Assembly (NCBI RefSeq): GCF_003265705.1
Contig: NW_020312966.1
Span: forward strand, 20,707,436-20,771,435
Length of the DNA stretch: 64,000 nucleotides
From: Callorhinus ursinus
Taxonomy: Eukaryota; Chordata; Mammalia; Carnivora; Otariidae
Direction of reading: 5' to 3'
Below the pieces are notes generated by a model. The model saw only the letters and a list, made by a program, of their open reading frames with translations, was not told the DNA's origin and did no database searches. The position numbers were made by a program, and so were the translations under genes. Below are positions 1 through 11,169 of this stretch, piece after piece (within the stretch, counting starts at the first letter, position 1; every line of letters begins with the position of its first letter).

Positions 1-157
1 AGCTTGTCAGTTTCTACAGAAAAATATGCTGGTATTTTGATAGCAGTTGAATTGAATCTGTGTATCAATTTGAGGACACAGGCAATCTTAACAGCAGTAA
101 ATTCCTCCAATCTGTGAAAATTAGATATTTTTCCATTTATTTAGATATTACTTACTT

Positions 158-357
158 ATTTTTAAAATTTTATTTGAGAGAGAGAGACAGCACATGAGAG
201 AGGGAGCACGAGTGGTGTGGGGGTGGTGGCAGAGAGAGGGAGAAGCATGCTCCCCGCTGAGCAGGGATTCCCAACACAGGGCTTTGGATCTCAGGACCCC
301 GGGATCATGACCTGAGCCAAAGGCAGATGCTTAACCAACTGAGCCACCCAAGCATCC
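158..357 (-). mobile_element. CAN-SINE (tRNA-Lys-derived), antisense, inside L1
   Basis: Ends with the complement of the tRNA-like head (TTAACCAACTGAGCCACCCA at 331-350) and begins with the complement of the A-rich tail. It interrupts L1 sequence, which resumes at about 366. The flanking TAGATATT / TAGATACT is a short imperfect target duplication. Confidence 0.93.
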
Positions 358-1076
358 GTAGATACTTTTTAATTTCAGTAAATTTTAAGAAAATCTCCTT
401 AAGTTCTCTGTTTCTTGAGTATAGGTCTTCCACTTTCCAAATTTATTCTAAGTATTTTTTATGCTATTGTGAATGGAATTCTTTCCTTGATTGCATTTTC
501 TAATTGTTTATTACTAATGTAAAAAGTACACTAGACTTTTATATATTAATCTTTAGCTCTGCTAAACTTGCTTATTCTAGTAGGTTTATTAGATTACTTC
601 GAGTTTCCACATACAAGATCATAGGACCTGCAAAAAAGAAGATTACTTTTGCTCTTTCAACCTATATGCCTCTAATATCTTCTTGCCTTTCTTGCACTGA
701 CTAGAACTTTCATTATATATTGAGTTGTAGAAATAAGAACATAAATCCTTGCCTTGTTACTAATCTGAGTGGAAAGGTATCCAGTCTTTCACCAATAACT
801 GTGAGAATAGCTGTAGACTCTTTATCAGGTTGAGATAGTTTTCCTTGTTTACAGAGAATAGGTGAATAGGTGTTGGATTTGTCAACTGAGTTTTCTGCAT
901 GTACTGAGATCACCACGGAGGTTTTATCCTTTTAATATGGCTTACTGCATTAATTAGGATTTGTTTGTCAAACCAACCTTGCATTCCTGGGATTAAAATT
1001 TGATCATGATAAATAATTCTTTTTATATGTTTTTGGGCTGTTTGCTAATATTTTGTCAAGTGTCTCTATATTCATA

Positions 1077-1297
1077 AAAGATATTGGTCTAGGGGTGCCT
1101 GCGTGGCTCAGTCAGTTGAGTGTCCAACTGCTGGTTTTGGCTCAGGTCATGATCTCGGGGCCGTGGGATTATGCAGTCTGCTGGAGATTATCTCCCTCCC
1201 CCTCTGCTCCTCCCCCTGCTTGAGTGCATGCATGCACTCTCTTTATCTCTCTTTCTCTAAAATAAATAAATAAAATCTTAAAAAAAGATTTTGGTCT
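1077..1297 (+). mobile_element. CAN-SINE, sense, inside L1, with target-site duplication
   Basis: The head GGGTGCCTGCGTGGCTCAG starts at about 1092. It is followed by the pyrimidine-rich middle and an AATAAATAAATAAAATCTTA tail. Target duplication AAAGATATTGGTCT (1077-1090) and AAAGATTTTGGTCT (1284-1297), one mismatch. It splits antisense L1 and so is younger than that L1. Confidence 0.94.
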
Positions 1298-2090
1298 GGA
1301 GTTTATTTCTGATGTCTTTCTCTGGTTTTTATATTGGCTTTTGCTGGACTTATACAATGAGTTCCTTTCCCATTTATCTTGAAATACTTTCTATGGAATT
1401 GGTTTTATTCTTTCTTAAATGTTTGATATAATTCACCAGTGAAGCCATCTGGGTCTGGGTTGTTTTGTATTCTTTTGATGGCAAGATTTTTAATTACAAA
1501 TTCAGTTTTTGTAATAGATAAAAGACTGTTTTGATTTTCTGTTTCTTCTTGAGTCAATTTTTGTAATTTATGTCTTTTAAAGAATATGCCCATTTCAGTT
1601 TAAATTTTTAATTTATTGGCATAAAATTGTAATAAATATACCCTTAGTATTTCTTTAATATTGATAGCATCTGTGGTGCTGCCTCCTCCCTCATGCCTGA
1701 AGTTGGTCGTTTGTGTCTTCTTTTTTCTTCTCAGTCTAGCTAAGTTTAGTAATTACATTGTTTTTCTCAAAAAGACACCTCTACTTTTATTGATTTTTTT
1801 TCTCTATTTTCTATTTTGTTGATTTATTTTTTAACCTTTATTTAGTAATTTATTTTTTGTCCTACTTTGATTTGCTCCGCTTTTTTAGCTTCTTGAGGTG
1901 GAAGCTGAGGTTGAGTTTACCTCTTTTTAACACAGACATTTAAATCCATTAATTTCTCTCTAAGCACTTCTTTAAGCTGCATCCCATAGATTGAGATATG
2001 TTTTTACTTTCATTCAGAACTAAAAAAAGTTTCTTTTAATCATATGTTTATGCCTAATCATTTTAATGGATTTGATTCTTTTTCTGATTC

Positions 2091-4479
2091 TTTTTCTTTC
2101 TTTCTTTTGAGGTAAATAGCACATATATAAGCATTAATTTTTTCACATGTGGAATTTGCAGCTCATTTATCATTCTAAGCATGAGTAGAATCATCCTTTT
2201 CTCATTTTTTGCCAGTAAAACACGAAATTGCAAGTGAAAGTCTTGAGATGATTAAAGTACAGCATGTTAAGTAGTTAAGTAGGTGTATGTATGTGTTTAT
2301 TTGTATTCATGGTAAATAATAAAGTCTTGAAATATTTGGGGCTCTCTTAAATCCTAGCCTAGGGCCAGCTAAGAGGTCGTACTCTCCTGATACCCTCCTG
2401 ATAGATTTGCATAACTGATCATAGCACCACCTTTGCCAGAGTAGATGCATAATTGAAATCTTTCTCATCAGTGCTATTCCCAAGTTACTTAATGAACCCA
2501 TTTTGCCAGTAAAAAGCTTGTATACCTCAGAAAAAATACTGGGTCCGAATGCATATGTTTAAGCTAATTGAACATTTTCATTTTCATCTTCTTTCAGAAT
2601 TATTCTCCAGCACTGCTATGAAAACATAAATAGAGAAGGTCTTTTAAATTTTAAAAACATAGAATACCTGGTAATTATATTCATTAGACTCACAGCTTCA
2701 ATGCACATGTGGAAATGATCATTTGAAAAAATTTTAGTATTTTGAAAATTCATTGCTTCTCAAAAACAGCATTTACTCACAATTAGCATATTAAATATTT
2801 GGATTAATGTTCTATTTTACACTCCTTATAATTTCTTCATAGCCACTTAAATTATATACTATTAATTTAGAATTGGGTCCACTTCACACTTCCTTGATTT
2901 TCTTATGAACTGAGGAGAATTATTTACTTTGGCAAATTAACAGTGTAAATATGAGTTTTTTTTAGTTGGTTCACCTAAGAAGCCAAATTACTTTTAAGAA
3001 GCATCATTTGCATATATAAAATTAATGTATAGATGAGCCTCATCTAACATTAAAGTGTAGTCTTTACTTTGAAGACATTTTATAGGCAATCAGTTTATAT
3101 TCTTACATACTTTGAAACCAGTTAAACTGCTTTTACTTTTAAATCCTGGCTGACCTAGGTCTTTCACAAATTCATAGTTTACCTACCCTCTCCCTTGTTA
3201 TCAGTCAGCTTTTTGCGTAGATTATCAGATATATTCACACATTGAACATCCCCTTTTTTAACATTTAAGATGACTTCTGTAAAGTTTTGTCTTTTCTCAC
3301 TGGTGACCTTCCTGCCAAAGTAAGCAGGTCTTGCATAATACTGAGCTCAGCTATCCTGGATCAAGGAGGATTGGGGGGAGGCGAATCAGTAAGGTACTTT
3401 CCTTTGGGAATACCCCATAATCTAGTGCCAAGTTCATTGCAATTCATAGCCTAGGACAATAACCAATTGTCTTGGTTTCTATAATATTTCACAGGCAGTT
3501 TCGAAGATTTTTTTTTTTTTAATTTCCTAGGGGAGCTGGACTCTTCTGTCATTTCTGCTATGATCTATTACTTATACTTTTAGTTGTGGATTTCTTTTGT
3601 TCAGGAGTAGTTATAAGTCAAGTGTAAACATTTGCTAATTAAAATTATTGACATACTTTTTCTATTCCTCCTTAGTTAAGTCTAGAAAATGGTCTTTTTA
3701 TCTACTGCTTACTGCAAAGACATGTTTTTCATGACTTTCAAATGTAATTTTGATAATCACCCTTGAAGGAGAAAGAATGTTTTTGTATCAGAATAAAAAG
3801 TAAAGTTTTTTTTTCAAATACAGTTTCATTTTTCTCTTATGCATATTACCTCTTTTTTGCTATTTACCATCACAGAGAAAAGCTCCAGCCTTTGGAACTT
3901 ATCTCACTAATTCAAGGTCAGCCAAATTAATAGCTGGATGAGACTAAGTAGAAATCAAGAAAGAAATATTTTTTAGAATAAATGTCATTCTCCTTTCACA
4001 CAGGCATTAAAGTATTATCCAAACCTGATGTGGAAAAGCTGTTGTTTTTATGATGCTATTTGTATTAGGCAGCCAATAATTTGACTACCCTTTGTCACAT
4101 TCTTTGTTCTCTTTTATGCCCCCAAATATCTAACATATTTAAGTGAGATAAACTGTTTTATTCATCCATATAGAACCACATTTAGGAGATAGAAAAATTG
4201 ATATAGGCAGGTATCCTATGGTTTGTGATGTTTGAGGCTATTTTTCCTATTGTTTATGGGTTGAGAATAATACTGGAGTTGTGAATACTATACATGTTAT
4301 TTTGTTATTGTTACACTGTTAATACACAGTAGAATACTGTAGCATACTGATGGAGAAACTCCCTGGCCACAGGGAAAAGACATCCAAGATGCTAACATGT
4401 GGGCTTATCAAAAACAAAGGCAGCTTGTTACCCAATCAATCTATGATGAGAAGCTTTCGATGATTTATTCTTTAACATT
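2091..4479. other. Unassigned AT-rich intron
   Basis: About 2.4 kb of AT-rich DNA. I see no open frame of note, no splice-flanked exon and no repeat I can name, apart from short A and T runs (for example 3509-3520). Confidence 0.5.
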
Positions 4480-5400
4480 AAAGGGCAGAGTTGCTATTTA
4501 TTGATGGCAAGCATCAGCCATGAATGAGAGAGACCAACATACGAGAACCTGGAGGAAATGGGCACAGTTGCAGTGAGCAGAGGAAAACTTGTACAAAAAT
4601 TTTAATTGGTATCTTTAGGAAGATGAGAAAAGATGTCGAATCTCTAAAACAAATGATTAAATGGTAACCTAAGAAAATGTGCTAGACCTAAAGACCATGA
4701 GTGTCCAGGTTGTGCTCTGTACAAAGATTTATATGCCTAATCCAAGGCCTATTATCATGAAATATAAAAACATTGAGAATAAAATTAATATCCTAAAAGC
4801 TTTCAAAAAGAGAGTGGAGCATGTAGAAAGAAGTTTGTATGAGTGAATGTGGACATCTCATCAGAACCTTGCCAGCTTGAAAAAAAAAAAAAAAGAATAC
4901 GAAATTCTGATGGCCAATATTTTTCACTTTGGAGTGCTGTGCACAGCCACACTATCAGTCAGTGGTATGGATTAAGACATGTTCAGATATGCTAAGACAA
5001 TAACAACAGAATTTCCCTGGCATTCTTTTTGGTGAAGTTTCTGAAAGAATGCTTCAGCAGAATTAAGCAGAATAATCAAGAAATAAGAATACATAGCATT
5101 CAGGAAAAAGGGAAATGAAAAAAAAAAAAAAGAAGAAAGAAAGAAACCAAAGAACAACATAGAAAGATGACACCCAGTTTGTTATGAAAGCAGCACACAC
5201 TTTAAGAGAGTAGTAGTGGCATTTCCAGCAGAAAAAAATAGAATCCGTGAATTATGTATATAGTACATTGAGTGTTTGGAAAACAGTATTGGTTTTTGAT
5301 GGATCTTGTGGAGCTTCTAGAAAACGTGAACATAGGTACCTAGAATATGAGGCAAAAAATTATTTAAAAGAGACTGTTATTAACTCTTGGAAAAATTAAA
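4480..5400 (+). mobile_element. Old L1 (L1M-type) fragment, sense, heavily decayed
   Basis: Segments around 4750-4830 (ATCCTAAAAGCTTTCAAAAAG and neighbours) and 4945-5110 (CACTATCAGTCAGTGG, then a block rich in GAAAGAATGC) read as the end of L1 ORF2 and adjoining 3' sequence, in order on the plus strand. The same stretch of L1 is present, better preserved, at 30550-31960. Boundaries are uncertain. Confidence 0.6.
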
Positions 5401-5498
5401 CATTGTAGCAAAAGAAAACTTGATGGTAAGTATACCAGTTGGCTCTGCAGTGAACAATATCTTTGCAGTTATACTAATGGAAATGAGATTAATTTTTA

Positions 5499-5727
5499 AA
5501 ACTGTGCAGTGATGGGGCGCCTGGGTGGCTCAGTTGTTAAGCGTCTGCCTTCAGCTCAGGTCATGATCCCGGGGTCCTGGGTTCCAGCCCCACATCGGGC
5601 TCCCTGCTCCGCGGGAAGCCTGCTTCTCCCTCTCCCACTCCCCCTGCTTGTGTTCTTGCTCTCGCTGTGTCTCTCTGTGTCAAATAAATAAATAAAATCT
5701 TAAAAAAAACAACAACTGTGCATTGAT
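5499..5727 (+). mobile_element. CAN-SINE, sense, with target-site duplication
   Basis: Full-length element with head GGGGCGCCTGGGTGGCTCAG at 5514, a CT-rich middle and a CAAATAAATAAATAAAATCTTA tail. Target duplication AAACTGTGCAGTGAT (5499-5513) against AACTGTGCATTGAT (5714-5727). It lies about 370 bp upstream of the CDKAL1 acceptor. Confidence 0.95.
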
Positions 5728-6098
5728 TATGTTGCGAGGGGAGAGAGAGAGTTAAGGGGCTAAATCCTCATTTACCACAGTAGAGAAGTTAGTAAATATT
5801 GCCTAAAAATCAGTAAGTCTGGAAATAGCAGAATAAGCATGGGTTTTAAAATATAGAAAAAAAGAACAAAGAAACATTCAAAAGAATTAAAAATGAGTGT
5901 CCCTTGAGGATGACAGGGGCCACTGTTGCCCATAAACTTTTTTAGTATTTAGGACTCTATAAATACTCTTTGCAAATGTCCCTTTCCTAAAAAACAAAAT
6001 TTAGTTTTAAAAGGAATTATGGCATTTAAAATGTCAGAGAAATAGAATAATTGTGGATTGTATTCAGCTTTCTACATTTTTGTCGTGTTGTTTTCTAG

Positions 6099-6279
6099 AG
6101 TTCCTGGAATAACTCTTGCTACAGATATTATCTGTGGTTTTCCTGGAGAAACAGATCAAGATTTTCAAGAAACAGTGAAGCTTGTGGAAGAGTACAAATT
6201 TCCAAGCCTCTTTATTAACCAGTTTTACCCAAGACCAGGAACTCCTGCTGCAAAAATGGCACAAATTCCAGCACAAGTG
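6099..6279 (+). CDS. CDKAL1: CDKAL1 internal coding exon (radical-SAM domain, C-terminal part)
   Basis: The exon encodes 60 complete codons plus one leading base, starting [20 protein letters not shown] and ending with PAQV. It carries two signatures of the MiaB/CDKAL1 methylthiotransferase family: [15 protein letters not shown] near the start and [12 protein letters not shown] near the end. Both lie in the radical-SAM TIM-barrel half of the protein, upstream of the TRAM domain. CDKAL1 is an ER-anchored enzyme that adds a 2-methylthio group to t6A37 of tRNA-Lys(UUU), improving Lys decoding, for example in proinsulin. The acceptor is a pyrimidine tract ending TTTTCTAG at 6098. A second AG at 6099-6100 is an alternative that would change the frame. 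The donor is GTG|GTAAGA, with GT at 6280. The exon ends in phase 0 and joins the exon at 46823. The open frame that runs leftwards past the acceptor is intron. The frame is intact, and the gene assignment is near certain. Confidence 0.96.
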
Positions 6280-6353
6280 GTAAGATACTTCTCTTGCAAA
6301 GTATTAGATTCATCAGTCAGTAGCTACAAAAAGGCAGCTCTCTTGCTTCCCTT

Positions 6354-6556
6354 AACACAACTGGTTCATGGGCGCCTGGCTGGCTCAGATGGTTAAGCAC
6401 CTGCCTTCGGCTCAGGTCATGATCCCAGGGTCCTGGGATGGAGCCCCGCATCGGGCTCCCTGCTCGGTGGGGAGCCTGCTTCTCCCTCTCCCTTTGTTAC
6501 TCCCGCTGCTTGTGCTCTCTCTCTCTCTCTCAAAGACATAAACACAACTGGCTCAT
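6354..6556 (+). mobile_element. CAN-SINE, sense, 90 bp after a CDKAL1 splice donor
   Basis: Element body 6370-6540 with the head GGCGCCTGGCTGGCTCAG. The 16-bp target duplication AACACAACTGGTTCAT (6354-6369) and AACACAACTGGCTCAT (6541-6556) differs at one base. The tail lost the usual AATAAATAAA and is CT-rich, ending CAAAGACATA. It is the repeat closest to a coding exon in the window. Confidence 0.95.
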
Positions 6557-7849
6557 AGTATCACTTTTAAGTTAAACAATATAGAGAGTTTTTCAAGATG
6601 GGGGCAGGGGCAGGGGAATATTGGATGACTTGAGTAACTTTAGGCAGCTAAAATATCACCTTTTTTTCTTTTGAGGAGTGAGATTCAGATGACACTGGGG
6701 GGAAAATAATAATCTGGTATCACCTGTGTTGGTAAGAGAAATCTTGGACATTTGAAAAGAAGGCAGCATTTAGACATCTGTGAGCAAAAGAAGCTTCATG
6801 TTTACCTGAGTTCTGTAATTTGTTACTTACTGGGGGCCCCACGTCTTCCCTTCTTTTCCATGGAATAGATTTGATGCTTGCCATCTATCCGTCTATTTCA
6901 GATTTGTGTTGCTTTCACACAAATGAACCTCAACTTAATTTCATCCTTACATGTTCAGAAATGTATTAGAATAAGGTAATTTAAAATGAATGTGAAAAAG
7001 TTTGAGATCCAATAAAGGCAACCTGTTTTCCAGAATGCCTCAGAAATTAATGTTCTTAAAGTAATTTAGTTTCTAGATTTGTTGGCTAAAGATGAAAAAA
7101 TGTTAATAAGCTTTAAGAGGAAGTCATATGTTTTTAACTGAAATTTTTGTTTTGTTTCAAATAACTAAAAGAAATTATGCTCTACCATTAATTTTCCTCA
7201 AGGCTTACATGAATAAATACTAAAAGGAATAACCCAGAGCTTGTTACTTTTTTCTATTATGCCATATGTGAATATATCAATCATAAAACATACAGATTTT
7301 TTATTTCAACATTTGGTTGAAAAACCACATATATTTTTTATTTGTATGTATAGATATAATATATTTTAAAGTCTGTTTTCCCCAATAAAACTGAAGTGAA
7401 TATCATTCTTTGTTTTCTCAAAAATTTTGACATTTTTACTTGACAAGTTTCTGTGTGTACAAAGGTAAGAAAACGTTTTGCAGGTAGACTGTTTAATTTT
7501 ATTTCTAATTTAATCCATGAAGAAAGCAGATTATTGCACCATGGACAGTCAACTTTGCACAAACAGAAATAAGTCAAATTAATTCCTTGTTTTTATATCT
7601 AAGTTGCAATTGCTTTTATTGCATGTGGCAAAATTCCCTTTTTTGGTCTGCGGTTCCTTGAATTTCGGCAGACGCCCCGCTAGTGTAGCTGCTCCCACAG
7701 TCGGGGCCGGAACGGTGCCAGCCGCGCTCCAGAGTGTCCTTTTTACTTTCTTATAGCTCCTCCCCACATCCTGGAAACTACTGACCTCTTGCCCTTAGAG
7801 TTCAGTCCATTCTTACTTAAACTTTACTTCTTTAATAAGAAAGGTTTTT
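6557..7849. other. Unassigned intron with a short GC-rich patch
   Basis: Mostly AT-rich unique DNA. The interval 7630-7780 is markedly GC- and CpG-richer than its surroundings and carries a short open frame on the minus strand (7579-7767) that I do not recognise. Confidence 0.45.
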
Positions 7850-10800
7850 GATCTGTCACACACCTACGGAAACATGTACACGTACATTTTTCTAAAGTGA
7901 GTGCTCCTGTGTGCCCCGCCCCCCGGCCGGGGAGAAGCAGGAAACATTACCAGTAGCCGGAGCTCCCCACCCTGCCCTTCCCATCTCCTACCAGACACCA
8001 CTACCCCTTATGTTAACCCCAGACCTTCATTTGCCCTGTTGTTAAACTTGATATAAATAGAAGAATTCATAAGTGTTTGAATGTCTGGCTTTTGGTGTGT
8101 TTAATGTGGTAATTCTTTTTATTGTCCTTGCATTTCAGTAAAATTAATATTTGCCACACAGTTCTGGCCTGAAGTCTTAAGTTCACTGTTCAGGGTTAAC
8201 AGGAAATGACTTTTTCTGCTGAATTTTATAAAACATTTAGCTTGGTCAATAAATAATTTTTCATCCTTTTCTTTATTGCTTATTATTATACTGCTTTTGA
8301 GGATAATACAGCTTTCCTAAGATTCCGCATCTGAAACATCTGTATGTCTCTCTGCCCGGAGTTGAACCTGTTGCTTACTGGGATTGTGAGTATTTATTTC
8401 AGGCATTGTGACAGTCCTTCTGATCTGTCCTGAAATAGTCAGGCACCAGGTGTCCTGGAGCATCTCCCGCCAGCCCCCGGGTTTTTTTTTGTTTGTTTGT
8501 TTGTTTGTTTTTATCAATACTATGTTGGTGAGACTAGTCTGTTTTTGCAAGTGGCTATGGTTCATCCACTGTCGTTGCTATATAGTATTCCTTTGCACGC
8601 ACATTTATCCATCCTAATGTGAAAAGAGAGTTGGGTATGTCCAAGCTTCCTGCTAGTATAGCAACTGATGCTGCTGTCCGTGTTGTTTAGACCTTTTGTC
8701 TGATACATCTACACAAACATGTCTGCTGGGTGTGTAGCAAGGAGTGTGATCTCTGGGTCATAGGAAATACAGTGGAGCTGCTTTGTATTGCCAAAGAGTT
8801 TTCCCAAATACTTGAGTAAATTTACATTTCCCTCAGTGATATACAAACATGCTAGTAGCTCTGTATTCTTGCCAACACTTGTCATTGTTATGTTTCTGTT
8901 ACTAGCCATTTTGATGGGAATGTACTATAATCTAACTATGGTTTTATAGTTCCCTGTTCACTAATGATATCGACTGCTTCTTTTATGTTGATTGGATATT
9001 TGGATATAATTTTTCATGAAGTTTCTATTCAAACCTTTTGCCCATTTATCTGTTGGTTTACCTCTTTGCTTTGTCCCCCACCCCCAGTGCCCTTCCTCTG
9101 ATTTGTAGGAATTTGTGCATTTGGAGTTCAAGTCCCTTGTTAGTCATGGTAATTTAAATATCTTCTTCCTTCTGTAACCAGTCTTTTCATTTTCTTACTG
9201 GTGTCTTTTGAAGACCAGACATTGTCCATTTTAATATGGTAGAATTTATCAGTATTTTTCCTTTTGTTTTGGTGCTTTTGGGTCCTGTTTCAGGTTACTT
9301 CCCCACACCACCATGAATACACCCCTCAGTGTACTCATCCAGAAATTTTATTGTTTTGCTTTTTACCTTTAGATCTTTAATCCACCTAGAATGTATCTGT
9401 GTTTCACCATGAGGTGTGGAGGTCAGGAGTTTTGCTTTGCTTTGTTTTCTATGGGGATATCCACTTGCATTAAGGCCACTTATGGAATCTCATCCTTGTC
9501 CCACTCTCTTCCTGGTCCCCTTTATCATAAATCAGGGGTCTGTCTAATATGTGTGCATCTCTTCTGGAACTTTACTCTGGTTTTTCATCTGTTTGTCCAT
9601 CTTTCTGCCAGATCACAATGTTAGTTACCATAGTTTTATAATAGCTGTTGACACTGCTGTATACGCCTCTCAACTCTCTTTTGCTTGAACATTGTCCTAA
9701 CTCCTCTTGGCCCTTTGCCTTTCTGATTTTGTCAACTTACACCAAAATATTATGCTGGCATTTTGATTGAGATGGTTTTGATTCTATAGATCACTTGGGG
9801 GCAAATTGACATTGTAATAATATCTGGTTCCCCATCTTTGAATAAAGTATCTCTTATTTAATCTTCTCTAATTTCTCTCAGTAATGTTTTATAGTTTTCT
9901 GTATACGAGCCTTGCACATCATTTATCAGTTCTGTTCCTGCATGCTTGTTCCCTGGCTACTATTGGAATGACTGATTTTCATTTTTTTTATTGTTATTGC
10001 TATTTAAAAATGTGGTTGATTTTAGTATGTTTATCTTTCACCTGTCAACTTTGCTAATTTCACTTAGTAATTCTAATAATTTCTCTATAGATTTTTCTTC
10101 AGAGTTTTCTATGTATACAATTACGTCATCTGCTGATTTGCAGTTCTGATCTTCATAACTTTTATTTCTTGTCTTACTGCACTGGCTGGGACTTACAGTA
10201 CACTGTTGAATTGAATTGGCCATTTATCTCTTCTTTCCAAACCCAGAGGAAGAGTCTTCAGAATTTCTCCATTCAGTATAAAAGTTGACTATGGTTTTGG
10301 GATTAGGGAAGTTTCTTTCTATTCCTAATTTACCCAGAATTTGTGTGCGTGCGTTGTGTGTGTGAGCATGTGAGCATGTGTGTATGTGTGTGTGCATGCT
10401 TGTGTGTGCCCATGCGTGTGCATGTGCATGCTTGTGTGTGCCCGTGCATGTGTGTGCGTGTGCGTGCTTATGTGTGCCCATGCATGTGCGTGTGTGTATG
10501 CTTGTGTGTGCATGCTTGTGTGTGCCCATGCATGTGCATGCTTGTGTGTGTATGTGCATGCTTGTGTGTGCCCACGCATGTGCATGTGTGTGTGTTTTAA
10601 TCATGAATGGAATTGAACTTCATCACTTTCTCTTCAACTTCTGAAATAATCATGTAGTTTTTGTGTTAAATCTGTTAATACTGTGAACTATACTGAATGG
10701 TTTCAAATGTTTCAATCAACCTTGCATTCCTGGGAGAAACTTCATTTGGTCATATGTGTTACTTTTGATATACTGTTTTAGTTAATTTGCTAAAATTTTG

Positions 10801-10990
10801 TGAAGAACTTTTGCATCTTTGTTTGTGGAGGATTTGATCTGTAGTTTTCTCGTGATGTCTTCTTAATTTTGGTATAAGAGTAAAGTTGGCCTCATAGAAT
10901 GAACTGGAAAGTATTTCTCTACATTTTTCTGGAAGAGTTTGTATAGAATTTGTATTATTTCTTCCTTAAATGTTTGACAGAATTGCCTAA
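7850..10990 (-). mobile_element. Old L1 (L1M-type), antisense, 3' UTR into ORF2
   Basis: On the minus strand, 3'-UTR-type sequence at about 7850-9230 (for example TTGCCAAAGAGTTTTCCCAA at 8788) is followed by ORF2 sequence at 9240-10330 and 10600-10990 (CAACCTTGCATTCCTGGGAG at 10718). The piece at 8140-8500 could not be placed and may be a separate insertion. The TG-rich array at 10343-10594 sits inside the ORF2 part. There are many stops, so the element is dead. Confidence 0.85.
10343..10594. repeat. TG/CA-rich minisatellite with TGCATG motifs
   Basis: About 250 bp of alternating purine-pyrimidine sequence. A higher-order unit built from CTTGTGTGTGCCCATGC and TGTGCATG recurs roughly every 20-60 bp, with G/A variants. 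It stays open in several frames on both strands, giving Cys/Val-rich (plus) and His/Thr-rich (minus) translations that are artefacts of the repeat. It is embedded in L1 sequence and probably grew from a TG run there. Confidence 0.92.
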
Positions 10991-11165
10991 TATGGTAAGT
11001 AGAACTCCAAGATGGCCCCACAAACTCCCTTAACCCCTCAGCCCCAACCAGGGTACAGACTCTAAATAAGCCCTGGGACTGTTAATTTGATATATGCTCT
11101 GCCCTTTGGTTTCTTCGTTCTACTGCTGAGTCATCTTTGCTTTTTTCATGGAGGGTAGCACAATT
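10985..11165. other. Unassigned short segment between L1 fragments
   Basis: GC-richer segment (CCAAGATGGCCCCACAAACT at 11009) that interrupts L1-like sequence. It resembles the start of an old LTR-type repeat, but the family could not be named. Confidence 0.3.
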
Positions 11166-11169
11166 TTCT

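Larger units (their letters stand above)
1..2090 (-). mobile_element. L1 LINE fragment, antisense (ORF2 region), extends left of window
   Basis: Read on the minus strand, this is decayed L1 ORF2. Recognisable stretches include the complement of the reverse-transcriptase part around 950-1020 (CCAACCTTGCATTCCTGGGA) and the region around 1400-1460. The frame is broken many times. Two CAN-SINEs have inserted into it (158-357 and 1092-1283). The left end lies outside the window and the right end is diffuse. Confidence 0.85.
1..6098 (+). other. CDKAL1: CDKAL1 upstream intron, 3' part
   Basis: Sequence upstream of the acceptor at 6097-6098. It continues beyond the left edge of the window. It holds L1 and SINE copies and AT-rich unique DNA, with no coding exon seen. 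Confidence 0.85.

Noticed and set aside
6058..6396. A 112-codon frame starting at 6058 taken as one gene
   Set aside because: Codons before 6099 are intron ahead of the splice acceptor, and those after 6279 run past the donor into intron and SINE. Only the middle 60 codons are CDKAL1 coding sequence.
10224..10644. Overlapping His/Thr-rich and Cys/Val-rich open frames on both strands
   Set aside because: They are translations of a TG/CA minisatellite. All frames stay open because the repeat has almost no stop codons.
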